From the NCBI GenBank assembly GCA_002104905.1, contig MCFE01000331.1, forward strand, positions 1 through 64,000: DNA of 64,000 nt. Direction: 5' to 3'. Each line of letters begins with the position of its first letter. Position 1 is the stretch's first letter. The notes beneath the pieces were generated by a model. It was given only the letters and a program-made list of their open reading frames with translations. It was not told the origin of the DNA and ran no database searches. Of the stretch, positions 35,905 to 47,949 are shown one piece after another. The stretch comes from Basidiobolus meristosporus CBS 931.73 (taxonomy: Eukaryota > Basidiobolomycota > Basidiobolomycetes > Basidiobolales > Basidiobolaceae). The position numbers were made by a program, and so were the translations under genes.

Positions 35905-36770
35905 AGTCTATGAGCCTCAAGCTCTCACACTCTGTAATGTCCACTGCTGCTATTATTGGACTTTTCCCCTCTGCTGTAAAGTTGGTGGATCTAACTATCA
36001 GGTCTGGAAGGTGAAGATGAAGTTGCTGCTACAGGAAAGTGGCCTTTGGGATACTGCTATAGGTGAGGAATGCCCTCCTAAAAGCTTGGGAGAAGGAGCC
36101 TCAAAGTACCAGAAGAAACAACAAAGTGTTTTTGCTGCATTTGCTTTGATGTTAAAGACAAATTGCTAACTCAATGCTCCATAGCAAAAACAGCAAAGAA
36201 TGCCTGGAAGGCATTAGAAGACACATTCCAGCCATGTTCAGCTGCTAAGAAAGTATATCTTAGAAGAAAATTGTTTATTACAAAAATGCTGCCAGGAAAA
36301 GATGTGAAAAATTCAATAAGCAGAATTATGCTGCTATGCGGTAGGATGAAATCTGAGGGCATGCCAACTACTGATGAAGATTTAATAGTTATCATTTTGA
36401 ATAGCCTGATAGCCAGGTTTCTGGGTCTTGAGTCAGCCCTGGAGTCCTCAACTGAAGATTTTGCCAGCTGCTGGATGAAGAACTCAGATAATCAAGTGCT
36501 AACAACAAGTAAGAAGAATATACTGTAATGAGCAGTTATAACCAGCAATGAAGGAACCTAAGATACTTGAAAGGTAACAGCAATCTGCCTTGCAACTACT
36601 GCAAAAGGAAAGGACACCCATTAGACTGGTGCCTCAACAGGAAAGATAATCAGCAAAAGAACCCTGAATTAAGGAATGCTGCAACAACTGAAGATGGATT
36701 ACTCATATCTGAACTATATATGACCACCAATAAGGACTCTCAGATGTAGGATATTGACTTTGGAGCATAT
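35905..36770 (+). pseudogene. Copia gag (UBN2-type) with zinc knuckle, decayed
   Basis: Frames at 36163-36528 and 36567-36749 carry the copia gag core (AKNAWKALEDTF, KKVYLRRKL, RMKSEGMPTTDEDLIVIILN) and the knuckle CNYCKRKGHPLDWC. A DFGAYQHFT remnant of the protease site follows after a stop. Earlier codons from about 35970 (GSNYQVWKVKMKLLLQE) are in a shifted frame. Pol is missing downstream. Confidence 0.8.
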
Positions 36771-37439
36771 CAACACTTCACACCCAAAAAAGAACTACAA
36801 ATGTATGACCATGCTATTGCCATGGCACCTGATGGACTCATAGTAAATAAGTACTCTACCAGCAAATCCTGCTGGCCACTGATTTGCATCAATCTGAATC
36901 TGCTATCAATCCTATAGTATTAGAGCCCAAGTCTGATGGTAAGCTCATCAATATCTGTGCCTAAATCATCATCCAGCCAGGATTGCTACCTGCATTCATT
37001 GCTGGATAAGTTTTGTATGCTCTCTAACAGGATCCTAGTAAATTCCCTTCATATCAAAGCACATATTCTTATCTGCATTGAAGATACCCAAGCCTTCAGC
37101 AAGTTAGCCAGCTTTTCTGGGTACAATGGATGGCATTGTTTTCCAGTGTATGAGATCCAGGGGATTTTTTCCATAACTCACACAAATTATTATTATCCAA
37201 GCACTACACTAAGAACATCATTTTCTTGCAAAGAGAATGTATGAAAGTCAGCATGCATTTGCATCAAGAATATAACCTTCAAGTCTGTGATGGGCGTGAT
37301 GAGTTGACATATGGAGGACTGTCAATAAGAAATAGAAAGAACTGAGGACATATGTGCATATAGAGACACCTATACCTTGGCACTATGAAGCTCATCAGCC
37401 CCAATGTGTGGGTTGTCAGTTATGTTATCCTATGAAAAA
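36771..37439. other. CpG-poor repeat DNA, unassigned
   Basis: No recognisable retrotransposon domain after the copia gag. A plus-strand segment near 37380-37450 is open and cysteine-rich but too short to identify. Confidence 0.4.
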
Positions 37440-39395
37440 TTATTGTATGATCCCAAAAGGCCATTGCAAATATCAGGTCCCATAACTAGGAGGTATTGAT
37501 CCCATCAGGACACCATGCAAAGACCAATAAAAAATAATTGCACCCCAGATATCACAAAAAACTTGGTCAAAATTTTTCATGAAGACAATACAAAAGTGGC
37601 TTTTGATTGGTTCTCTTCCAATTTTCTCACTTTCTGATCCTGAACACTCTATCACCTCCTATATTTGTGTGCATTAATTGGCTATTGCCCCTTTATCACA
37701 CTCCTTACAACCCAACTCTACCGTTCCTCTTAATCTTCATGCATACAAATTGATTTATTTCCGTTGAACTTCAATTGTACCTCAATTGCCAAATGTATAG
37801 ACCTATATAAGTCCCTATATCATACACTAACATTAAGCCCAACCCCACACTCAACAAGTAACTCAGTTGATATCCACCACACAATAAGTATTACTTCTGT
37901 AATGCTTTTTTTCCATGACTTTCAAGCCCTATGGCTTTATGCCACTGTTCATTCACTGGTTCCCATATATCCTGGTTTTCAGCCTGCACTACAAGTTCTA
38001 GCTACTCATCTACCAATCTTTACAATAAATCCTTGCAATATTCAAGTGCTTTTTCTTGCGCACTGCTCTTGAAGAAGTGCTGCAACCTCTTGGTGTGCCT
38101 GTTAATGTTCCAAAATTCCACTAAAGGCATCGTGACAACCCTTTGGGTTCTGATGTTGTTACTTTGTCTGTCAGTAGGATCTCCACTCTGTCAACAATGG
38201 AGAATGTGAAGGCTGTGGTAGACAAATTGCCTATTGCTACAAACTCATCTACCTCACTGGAGTGCAACTCAACTGGCTGAGCTTCCAACTCTTGTTGAAA
38301 CAGCTGTTTTCTTGTTGATGATTCTTCTTGGCTATGATGGGATTCAGTCTGTTCTGGGCTTACAGCATTAATTGACAAAAACTGCAGCTTTTTTCTCACA
38401 CTTCCCTGTGTCCAGCTTGGATAGACTTTTTCCCTTTACCTTTTCCTTGATCACTGCCTGGTCTTTTACTGTTATTTAGACTGAGTACTTCTCAAGTGGA
38501 ATTACCCTTTTTCCTTGGTAAACTTTGTGCTGGTGCATCAGTGTCTGCCTGCTTTTTCCTTATTGGCACTCTTCCAGCTACCTGATGTCCCATTGATGCT
38601 TATTTGGAGCTTTTGGCCCTGCTTGTAATGGGCTCTTGAGGATGCTGCTGGTTTTTTGCCATTGCACCCTTGTTCTTCTGCCTTTGATAGTTTCTGCTAT
38701 TTCTGAGATACTTTCTTGGCATACCAGTGCTGGCCTAAAATCTATTACTTGTTTGAGTCCAGGATAATGCTCATGAAATAAGTCAAGCACATTTGGCTTG
38801 GCCTTGCGTTCTAGATGGTTCCATGATATGCCAGCCTAAAGGTGTTGGCATGCTAGACTTCTAACAGCCTCTTGAATATTATCCCACTCTTCATTATTGC
38901 ACTCAATGGCTACACAGATCTTCAATGTCTTTTGATTTTTATGCTTTGGGATAAACACTACATTATCTCCCTCCCATACTGTGTTAGGTTTTTCTGTGGG
39001 CATTAACTTTGGGCACTGTTGTTGTGCTTCAAAGACTGTATGGTGTTCCTCTGCTGTTACATTGGGAAATGGCACAAATTCTTGGCTGTGACATTGAGAT
39101 ACTTGAGTTCCTTCTTTGCAGCAATGATACTGCTTTCTCCACCTGAGATATTGATTGCTCCACACCTTTTATCTACAGATCCTCTTTCTGGACTATTTCC
39201 TGACTTAATGCTTTGGTATGAGCTGACAACATACTTGCTAATACAGATGGTGAAAATGTTATGACAGCCACTTGCTAGTCTTCCACTGAAGGTACTGCGT
39301 TTGCTACATTCCAATCTGCCTTAGCATTATGATCAGCTTGTGGCTTTGCAGGGATTCCCAATTGCCTATTTGATTGAGTGTCTGAGGTATCTGCA
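37440..39395 (-). repeat. Unknown repeat family, copy B, with decayed ORF
   Basis: Colinear (inverted) with copy C at 49941-51950. Minus-strand frames at 39165-38836, 38790-38578 and 38399-38121 are readable parts of one protein whose C copy is at 50188-51432. Shared text includes GVEQSISQV, HHTVF, EAVRSLA, QPVELH and STTA.TFSI. The protein is hydrophilic with a coiled-coil-like start and a Lys-rich KGKGKK segment. The non-coding tail at 37440-38060 also matches copy A. The 5' end is cut off at about 39395 by another repeat. Confidence 0.6.
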
Positions 39396-39399
39396 TAAG

Positions 39400-41400
39400 C
39401 ATATTGCAAGATGTTTATGTTACCAGCAATACAAGGTATATAACAGCTTTGCAAGTTTCATACTAAAAAGCTGTAAAGTTGAGGTGATAGAAGTTTGTCA
39501 GTTGCAGCAGGTGTGCATGCTTCTAGAGGTTAGTAAGCAGGAGGCCATAGTATTTTTTGATTTGAACTATATGGTAAATACCCAAGATAGTAGTGGGTAA
39601 GCAAATAAGGAGGGGCAATTTTGCAGTGGAATATATGAATTGGGCAAGGGGAGGTAGAAAAAGTAAATACCATTTGGTAAATTGGTACAGTAGCATTATA
39701 CAGACTAGCTGTGGGCTGTCATACTACTGTGATAATGCCATTAGAGGCTTGCAATGGGCCCATCAAAACACTGTCACATTTTTTGCCTTATCAGGCAAAT
39801 GCATGTACTGGCCAGTTAGATCCACTCATATAGTTGTATAGCACAATAAGACTGCAACAATGCCATGCCACACTTGGTAAAGCACTGTTCAAACACCATT
39901 ATGTTTTTAACTTTATATAACTGTAAAATTAGCCAAGTGTTGTTGTGGTTCCATCATAAGATTGTTTTAATGGTCATTAATTCCAAGTTGCTGGTACCAT
40001 TGTGGTCTCTTGACAGGATCTTTATGTTGTAAAGATTTGTAATTCCACTTAAGTATTCACCTAACTGAGTTGCTTAGATCATTACTTTCAAACCCTAGGG
40101 AATACTAACCAAATTCCTTGTTGCAATTTACCTAGAATATTTTCACCAAACATCAGGTATCCAGAACATGAAAACTTGCAGAGTTGTCCAATCAGCCCTA
40201 AAACTTTGCATACATGTCATTGGGACCTTCCTTAGCCTATTCTGCATGTTTGTAATGCCAAGACCATGTAAAAGTATAAGCACTAAATTGACAATAATAA
40301 ATCACTAAGTGAAAACCACATAATCTGCTATTTCTCCAAATCACTTCCAATATCTCCAAGACTCTTACAACACTTAATGGCTGATCTGGTTTGGATACAC
40401 CTGCTGGACCAAATTATTTTTCTTAAGGTAATGCAAGATTGGGATGGACATAGCATACAACATATTCTGATGAGGACAGTTTTCCCAAAGTATATTGGGT
40501 TTCCCCTGGTTAAAATACAGTTGTGCCCCTTTCTATACAGAGTTCCTAAAGATAAGACCCAGTGTACACCAACAAGGAATAATAGAATCCAGCAGGGAAA
40601 AGAAATATATTGTCAAAATACCAATAAGCTTATATAGGATATTAACAAGGTCCCCACTGCAAAAGTGGCAGTAACCAACTATGTGCTTGCAGGATATATA
40701 TGTTGCCAGCAATACAAGGTAAATGTCAACTCCATAAGTATTGCACTGAAAGCCATAAAGTTGAGCTGATAACAGTGTGTCTATTGCAGTGGGTGTGTGC
40801 ATATGTAGAGGTTACTAAGCAGGAAGCTATGGATTTTTGACTCAAACCATGTGTGAGATACTCATGGTAATAGTGGGCTAGCATAGCATGTGGGGTGATA
40901 CTTCAGTGGAATATAAGAATAACACACAGAGATACACAAAAAGCCAACACCAGCTGGTAAGTTGGCATGAGAGGATTATGCAGGACTAGCTGTAGGCCAC
41001 TAATAGGATTATAAAGGACTAGCAATAGGCCAATATACCCACATTGTAGTACCAACAGAGGTCCTACAGGAGGCCATCAAAATACCAACAAGTTTTCTGC
41101 CATGTAAGGCAACTAGTTATATTTGTCAGTTAGGTCCACTCAGTTAAATGTAGGGGACATTATAACTATCAAGATGCAAAGCAATTCTTGCCAAAAGAAT
41201 GTTAAAATACTGCCATGTTTTTAACTTTCTTTGGCAATAAACCCAGCAAAATGCTACCACAATCCTGCTATAAGATCCTGCAGAGGGTCAATAGTTGCAA
41301 GCTGCCAGCATTATGACCTCATCACTACAGGATCCCAATGGCTAATCTTGATTGACTCCACTTGTAAGACCAAATTATTTTCACAGAGCAAAGTTGTCCT
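39400..41400 (+). repeat. Direct duplication of an unknown repeat (units 39400-40430 and 40684-41400)
   Basis: Both units share in order a CCAGCAATACAAGGT segment, GAGGTTACTAAGCAGGA, a GGTAAGTTGG segment, GTTTTTAACTTT, and ACAGGATC followed by AATGGCT.ATCT and GACCAAATTATTTT. The first unit is split by a solo copia LTR. The sequence is CpG-poor and has no recognisable protein. Confidence 0.55.
40025..40372 (+). repeat. Solo copia LTR with target-site duplication
   Basis: A 348-bp LTR beginning TGTTGTAAAGATTTG and ending CTCTTACAACA, flanked by CTTTA (40020-40024) and CTTAA (40373-40377). The neighbouring duplicate unit at about 41330 shows the site without the insertion. Confidence 0.85.
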
Positions 41401-42083
41401 TTCAGTGAAAGCTCAGAGATCACTTCCTGCAATACTGCTGGCCAAGAAAATTAATCTTACCACAGAAGGAGCCTCACCAATCAGAGAGCTTCTTTTAAGT
41501 CAATCACATAAGCAAGATAGCTCAGACCTACTTAAACACAATATGAAGAGCCCTGAGATTTAGCAGCTGACATAGCAACTAGAGACACTTTTCTTGCTTC
41601 TGGTCAGCAGAGCCCATGGGTAGCAAGCAGTAGTGAAAGAAGGCAAATATACAGGCTAATTGTGAAAGTCTACCAATCATTCCAAGAGAAGCTGCCAGGC
41701 TCTTTAGTCATTACTATCTGCAGGTAAGGAGCAATATAACTCCAAGAGATATCTAACCAGCTGTCATAGAGGCAAATTAGCAGCAGCAGTTGGCCAAGGT
41801 AGAATGAGTAAGCACTACAAGCAAATTACCTACAATACAAGAAAGGTACACCTGCATGAAGAAGGAGATCCAACTACCTTGATCCAGCTTAAGTCCTGAA
41901 CATTGACTATGAGAGTTCCACAGTGGCCCAAGACCATAGAGCTGCAACATATGCATCCCAGAGATGCCATCTTGAGAAAATGTCTAATCCAGGTCCATCA
42001 CCAAAAGTACCAGAACTTGAGTCAGATGTCATAATTGCAAAGAGAGCTTCACCCCATCAAGCTTGCAAAAGTCTGCCAAGACC
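41400..42083. other. CpG-poor repeat DNA, unassigned
   Basis: A 110-codon open frame (41231-41563) spans the end of the duplicated unit without recognisable domains. Nothing else supported. Confidence 0.4.
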
Positions 42084-42433
42084 TGTTGTAAAAGCCTGTA
42101 TTTCCACCTAAATATTCACCTAGCTTAGTCACTTAGATCATTACCTTCATATCCTAGAGAATACTAACCAAATTCCTTTTCAGGATTTACTTAGAATATT
42201 TTCACCAAAATGCCAGGTACCCAGAACATGAGAATTCTCAAAGTTGTCCAAACAGCCCCAAACTTTGCACACATGCTCTTAGGACCTTCCTTATTGTATT
42301 CTACATGCTTGTTATGCCAAGACCATGTAAAAGTATATATTACTACTTTTACATTAAATAGAGCATTCAGTGAAAACCACATATTCTACTTGATCTCCCA
42401 ATCACTTCCAATATCTTCAAGACTCTTACAACA
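42084..42433 (+). repeat. Copia 5' LTR (reference copy)
   Basis: Starts TGTTGTAAAAGCC, ends TCAAGACTCTTACAACA, and contains ACCATGTAAAAGTATATATT as a possible TATA region. The 350-bp length equals that of the solo LTR copies. Confidence 0.85.
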
Positions 42434-42446
42434 GGTTATGAGCCCC
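42434..42446 (+). promoter_or_regulatory. Primer-binding site complementary to the tRNA-iMet anticodon arm
   Basis: GGTTATGAGCCCC directly abuts the LTR. Its first 12 bases are complementary to GGGCUCAUAACC, the conserved anticodon stem-loop of eukaryotic initiator tRNA-Met. This is the half-tRNA priming layout known from Drosophila copia, not priming by the tRNA 3' end. Confidence 0.7.
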
Positions 42447-42464
42447 AAGCTGTCACTCTGTGCA

Positions 42465-43370
42465 ATGTCTACTACTGCTATTACTGGAATTTTTCCCTCT
42501 GCTGAAAAGTTGGATGGATCTAACTACCAGGTGTTGAAGGTGAAGATGAAGATGCTGCTACAAGAAAGAGGCCTTTAGGATATTATCATGGGAGAAGAAT
42601 GCCCACCTAAATACATGGGAGAGGAAGCCTTAAAGTACCAGAAGAAAGAACAAAGTGCCTTTAACTGCATTTGCCTTAGTGTTAAGGACAAATTGTTAAT
42701 TCAATGCTCAAGAGCAAAAACGGCAAAGAATGCCTGGAAGGCCTTAGAAGACACCTACCAGTCATGTTCAGCTGCTAAGAAAGTGTATCTGAGACAAGAG
42801 TTCTTTACTACAAAGATGCTGCCAGGTGAAGAAATGAAACATCTAATTAACAGTATTACCCTGCTGGTAGATGAAATGGAATCTGTGGGCGTACCAACTA
42901 ATGATTAGGATGTGATAGTTGCCATTCTGAATAGCTTGACAGACAGGTCTCAGGGCCTTGTATCAGCCCTAGAGTCCAGAACTGAAGATTTGACCTTAAA
43001 TTACATATATGGAAGGCTCCTGGATGAAGAATCAAGAAAATTAAGCGCCAATAAGAAGGAAGAAGAAAATGCTTTAATAAGCAATGAAAACCAACAAAGG
43101 AGGTACTCCAGACCCTACAAAGGCAGCAGCAACCTGTTTTGTCACTACTGCAAAAGGAAAGGACACACATCAGACCAGTGTCTCAAAAAGAAATATAATC
43201 TGCAAAAGAAGTCTGTATATGGAAATGCTGCAACAACTGAAGATAGACTATTCACATCTGCACTAAATATGACTACAAGCAAGGATTCTCTGACGTGGTA
43301 TATTGACTCTGGAGGTTCTCAACACTTTACACACATCCATTGTGCCCAAAAATGCCTGTTATCTTGCTGA
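42465..43370 (+). pseudogene. Copia gag and protease start, nearly intact
   Basis: One frame from the ATG at 42465 is interrupted by two stops (after QERGL and after VPTND). It has the UBN2-type gag core (AKNAWKALEDTYQ, KKVYLRQEFF), the zinc knuckle CHYCKRKGHTSDQC and a copia protease active-site segment WYIDSGGSQHFT. It ends at 43370, where pol should begin. Confidence 0.85.
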
Positions 43371-44477
43371 CAGCTGGTGTATCTCCAATAATAATATGCA
43401 CTTGGATATGAAGGCCATTTAAGTAATCTTGCTAGAAAACATACAAAACTTGTCCACCAATAGCAACAGGTAGCTATCCAGGCTGGATGGTGAATTAGGC
43501 CCATATACCAGTGAGACTGCCATCAGATTTCTGCTATGATACTGTACAATTGGTAGCAGTTTCAGGTTGTAGAGAATTTGTGGCCAGCAGGATTTGCTGG
43601 TAGTGTACTTGTTTAATGAGAATTCATCAAGTCCAAAGCAGAGGCATGGTCATACATACCTTCAAATTAGCCTTTGTTTCTATCTGCTTATTATAATTGC
43701 CAGCAAACATATTGGATATATTAGCACTTGATTGATACTGAGTGCAGTACTTTACAGCTTCATAATATTTGTTGTACTGCATTAGCTGCTTTGGATGGAG
43801 TATTACTGGAATATATCTGCAGTGTGAAAAATGTTTTCCCCAACAGTGGTAAATTCCTGATAAGTTGGACACCTTGCCATGGTGGAATTTTCTGATTTGA
43901 GCACTACGCAGCTGTTAACACATACTGGTAACATGGTGGTCTCTGGGTCATATATTGCAAGCCATGTGACAATTGTCCATTTATACTATAAATATGGCAA
44001 GTTGCATCCCTGGATGATTTTGTTAAGATGTAGTATTAAATCCTTAAAGCCCATGTTACTGATATTAGAAGAAATGTGCAAGTTCTTTAGCCACAATATT
44101 GTATCATTCACCAGTAGATGAAATACAGGGCTCACTTGACTCAATAAAGTATCATTGGATTTTTTTCCACAGATGTTGTCTCATTGCATAATTGAATTTT
44201 GACAGGCTCATGCAGGGTGCTGTTGTTAGGAAAGATAGGCACACAATCCATTAGTGAGCCTGCTACCTCAGAGCTATCACTCTGAGTACCATATTCAGAA
44301 GGCTGTGGTGATCCTAAGTGGATGGCAAACACACCTGACTCAGCTTGTGCCAGGTGACAAGTACAGCCAGGTGCTGTTATAGAAGTATTAAGTGGCCAGT
44401 AAGAAATTGCTGATACAGTACTATCAAATCTTCAGATTCAGCCAATTTACCTCTGCAATGAACCCTCTTGTACCCAA
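43371..44477. other. CpG-poor repeat DNA, unassigned
   Basis: Minus-strand frames at 43872-43627 and 44332-44141 have fair amino-acid composition but no domain I recognise. This region could contain the 5' end of the helicase-bearing element. Confidence 0.4.
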
Positions 44478-46051
44478 TCTTAGAAAAACAAAATGCCAAC
44501 CACTATAGCTTAGGTAACATCATGCTTTTATATAATCTTCCCAAATCCCATCCACAAATTAGTACTCTCAGGGCTATGGTGAGCTATTTAGCCACCAAAT
44601 CTGGCCAGCTTGAAGATATTTACAATCATGAAGCTCCTTGACCCTTGCTTGCACCATGTCAGAATTAGATTCCAAAATTACACGCCTTAAAAAAATTTTA
44701 TTATAACCATCATAGATCTGGGTTAGTTGAATCCAATCTGAAAAACAGTTTTGCTGTATTTGAAGTTATTGCCAAAGAATTGTATCCTGATAACATTTTG
44801 TATGACCTGATCTGCAAATTCCTTGCCAGCAATTTAGTATTTACAAATGCCCACACCAAAGGTGTGTGGTAACTTGAAAATGGCCTCTGGGAACTCTGCA
44901 AATCTGGCAGCAACCTCTGGACTTTTATATCCCAAAATTTCCCTAAACATGTAGAACTTGAGTTTGCCAACAGTAGGTGAACCCCTGAACAAACTACATA
45001 TCTAAGCAAACTACATTTTAAAATAGGTTCTTGGAATTGTAAAAAATGTATTTTCAACAATGTAAGATATAAACCTTTTGACAGTACATTTGTCAACAAG
45101 CTTAATTCCAAATCTTGTATTTTTTCTCTGCAAAATGGTGTTTACAATCTCATCAAAAATACCATTTGTGATGTCATTCCTGCCAATTATGTCTCCGTCC
45201 AGGCTTTAATCAATTGGTTTTCTCCCATCCCTCAACAAAATATATCTTGACCTATGGGCAATTAGGAGAAAAATTTTCCCAAACCATATTTATTAAATTT
45301 TCTCATCATGACTTGTGCATCTTTCTTGAAAGGTTATAATTCCAACAAAATCTTCTACATCCGGAGGGGAAAGGGTAAAAATGCAAAAACTGCCATCCAG
45401 ACATTGCTTGCAGAGACATTTGGGAATTACTGTGCTACTCTGCCAACTACCTTAATCACCTGCAGCAGTGGCTTGTCATCTAATGCCACACCTGACATGT
45501 GCCACTGAGAAGGTAAACCTGTAATGTTCTTACAAGAACCAAAGTCAGAAGAGAAAGTTAAGGGCAGTATTGTTGAAGAATTAACTGCTAACAACATAAT
45601 ATACATCGGAGAACTTTACAAAAAACCTTGCTCTATAAAATTTAAAGGTAAGATGCTTCTTGTAACTAATAATATTTTGGATATTCCAGACATGGATGCA
45701 GCACTTAAATGTTGTACCATTATTGTTCCTTTCTTAAATACCTTCATGCCACAACAAGAGTGTGATTCTGCTGAGCAGAAGAAATATACCTATTTTGTTG
45801 AACCAGATGCCAACAAAATATTAGACCACTTATGTGACAAATTCATGTTGTTATTATTGTGTGAATATCCTAAATATGTTAAGTATGGCCTTTGGAAACC
45901 ACAAATTATTTCTGATACTATGGATACCTATTTGGTTGCTCACAACTATCTAGTTGTATTTCAACGTAAATATTTCAAGAATAGCACTGGTACTAATATG
46001 GAGGTATTTGAATGGTCAAATATGACTTGTGTGGCAAAACACTGGCAGTGA
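44478..46051 (+). pseudogene. D5-like primase-helicase (SF3 helicase, NCLDV/P4 type), decayed
   Basis: From about 44700 to 46051 a single plus-strand frame can be followed, broken by five stops, three of them TGA. A segment reading FSLQNGVYNL, at about 45125, matches the NGVYDL signature of D5-type proteins. Then come a Walker A-like GKGKNAKT (about 45368; consensus GxGxNGKS/T, with Ala for Gly), a Walker B-like VMFLQEP, ELTANNIIYIGELY, the motif-C-like KMLLVTNN...PDMD, and CTIIVPFLNTF, which matches the RRI.VIPF...F end of the domain. These enzymes unwind DNA for replication of large DNA viruses, P4-like satellites and some mobile elements. The primase part, if present, would be upstream and is barely readable. 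A Harbinger element lies 480 bp downstream and beyond it the unknown ORF of repeat copy C in the same direction. Confidence 0.72.
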
Positions 46052-46739
46052 TCCTTGTAATACTTCCTATGCTCTCTATGTGCTTCATGGCTGAGAGGCA
46101 TGCTACAATAGCCACATGGTCTTTTTGCTCTTCTCTTATGGTGCTGAATCAGAGTAGTCTTCTCCATGGGGCAAACAGTATGACACTCAGCAACATAACA
46201 CAATCATATCACTTTTTTGTGAATACTCATCTGCATTTGAGACAGTCATGTATTTGAGACAATACACCTATATGAAAGGAAGAATCAGTGACAAACTGTC
46301 ATAGTAAACATTAAAGATAAAGATCAGGCCCCACATGCACACATATATGCAACACCATTTCCCCATTGATTGGACTCACTTTGACATATATACTGCCAAC
46401 AAGTAAAGCAAAGTTGTCTGGTTCCCAACCAAACCCCACCACTGACAGCAGCAGAAGAATGGCTGGACAACAGCTTGCTTTGACTTTCAGTGCAATAAGT
46501 GGGGCTTCAATCAAAAAAAGCCCTGTGGACAGTAGACTTGTTCTGTTGGACAGTGCCACATTGTGCCAGCCTGTTTATAGTGCCGGATCAATCAGGCACT
46601 ATCTGACACTATAATTTCTACCATAATGCCAGCAGTAGGTCATAGTTACTGGTAATTTTACTCAATCTTACTTATGTTGCCCAGAGTAGTGCTTTCCTAG
46701 CTTTACTTATGCTTAATAATGCTCCAGACACATTTCTCT

Positions 46740-47591
46740 CAGTAGATGTCTGGTTGTATAAATATACTATGGATTGATAAGTATCTTAACTATTTTACCT
46801 ATTCTGCTGTTTTCTCCTCTATATTACTTTCCTCTGTATTTACCTGCCAATATGCTGTATCACTTTGGATATCCAAATGTATGCTCTACCCTCACTCTGA
46901 AATGATTAAATATCTCATTGTAGGGCTTCTGCTTCCTGCTAAGCACACCATTCCTTGGCTTCCTATAAGCTGTAATACATCCTAATCTCTGACAGTCCTC
47001 TCCTATATAAGCTAAGTCTGCCATACATTTCTCCCCTCTACAGAATTCTGGATGATTCTCTACCCAGGGTGCTTTGTCATGCCTACTTCCAGCAAATGGC
47101 CCACTAAACCAGATGATGTTAACCTCAATGTCAGACAGTGTGTGAAGCTTCACACAGTGTGCCTTGCACTTGCCAGAAGAAAAGTGTGTCTGCCCTCTAG
47201 AAGGTCTGCTAATTCTGATTGGGAAGGGGTCCAAAATACTCCTTATATGGAACCTGTTGCTGAACACTCTGGGATATGGAAGTCTATTGGAGCTTCCAAA
47301 CCTAGTACTCCAAGCTTGCTCTAAGTCATTCATATGCTCTGCAAGGTGGTTCTCCATTGCTGTCAGCTGGGAATGAAAGTTTCTAGGACCTTTGTAGCCA
47401 TGGATGGTGGGATGAAACCTTGTAGGGCAATAGTTTTTGTAATAGCAGAGAAGCTTAACAAGGGATCTCCTTGAATAGATTGGGGTAGATGGACCATAGT
47501 ACTGGGTATAGATCTTCTCTAGTGTGTCAAAAGGAGACCCAGCAGTTGTGATGGGATTGATGAGAAAAGACCATTCAGATGAGAAAGTCAT
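46740..47591 (-). pseudogene. Harbinger-type DDE transposase, copy 1
   Basis: The open frame 47591-46860 (243 residues) is homologous along its length to the intact copy at 55646-56530. It has RGQTHF, KAHCVK, FSGPFAGSRHDKAPW, DLAYIGEDCQRLG and RVEHTFGYPK, where the last Glu matches the third catalytic residue. The frame is lost after FGYPK, and the rest (LAGKYRGK, RIGKIVKIL) continues in a shifted frame with stops to about 46740. Confidence 0.85.
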
Positions 47592-47949
47592 ATTAAAATT
47601 AGTGGAGGATTAGGCTGAGGTGATTTAAATTGATTTGACACAATCAGTATTATTTATTGATTTTCCATGCATTATGATTAACTCTCCATCAATTGCCATG
47701 TATCCCATCATTATGTTGCAAAAAGCATCCTCAAACAATGAGAGGGTACTTTTATTGATGTTTTACTCAAAAGTCTATAATCAAATAGGAAATCTGCAAT
47801 TCATGTGATCTGATCCGTGTTAATGCAGTCCAAGATGCATCATGCATAATATATGGAAAATTGAACAATCACATTAGTTTTCATATATACTTCATATAAG
47901 ACCAGGTTGATGCCATTACACAACTGTATACGTATCCAAATCTGTCACT

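Larger units (their letters stand above)
42084..43370 (+). mobile_element. Truncated Ty1/copia element: LTR, tRNA primer site and gag-protease start
   Basis: A 350-bp LTR is followed at once by a primer-binding site, then gag, then the start of protease. Homology stops at about 43375, so integrase, RT and the 3' LTR are lost. It is the best-preserved copia copy in the window and defines the LTR family used for the other calls. Confidence 0.8.

Noticed and set aside
44710-45111. 133-codon minus-strand open frame
   Set aside because: It is antisense to the D5-like gene, whose plus-strand frame carries the recognisable motifs.
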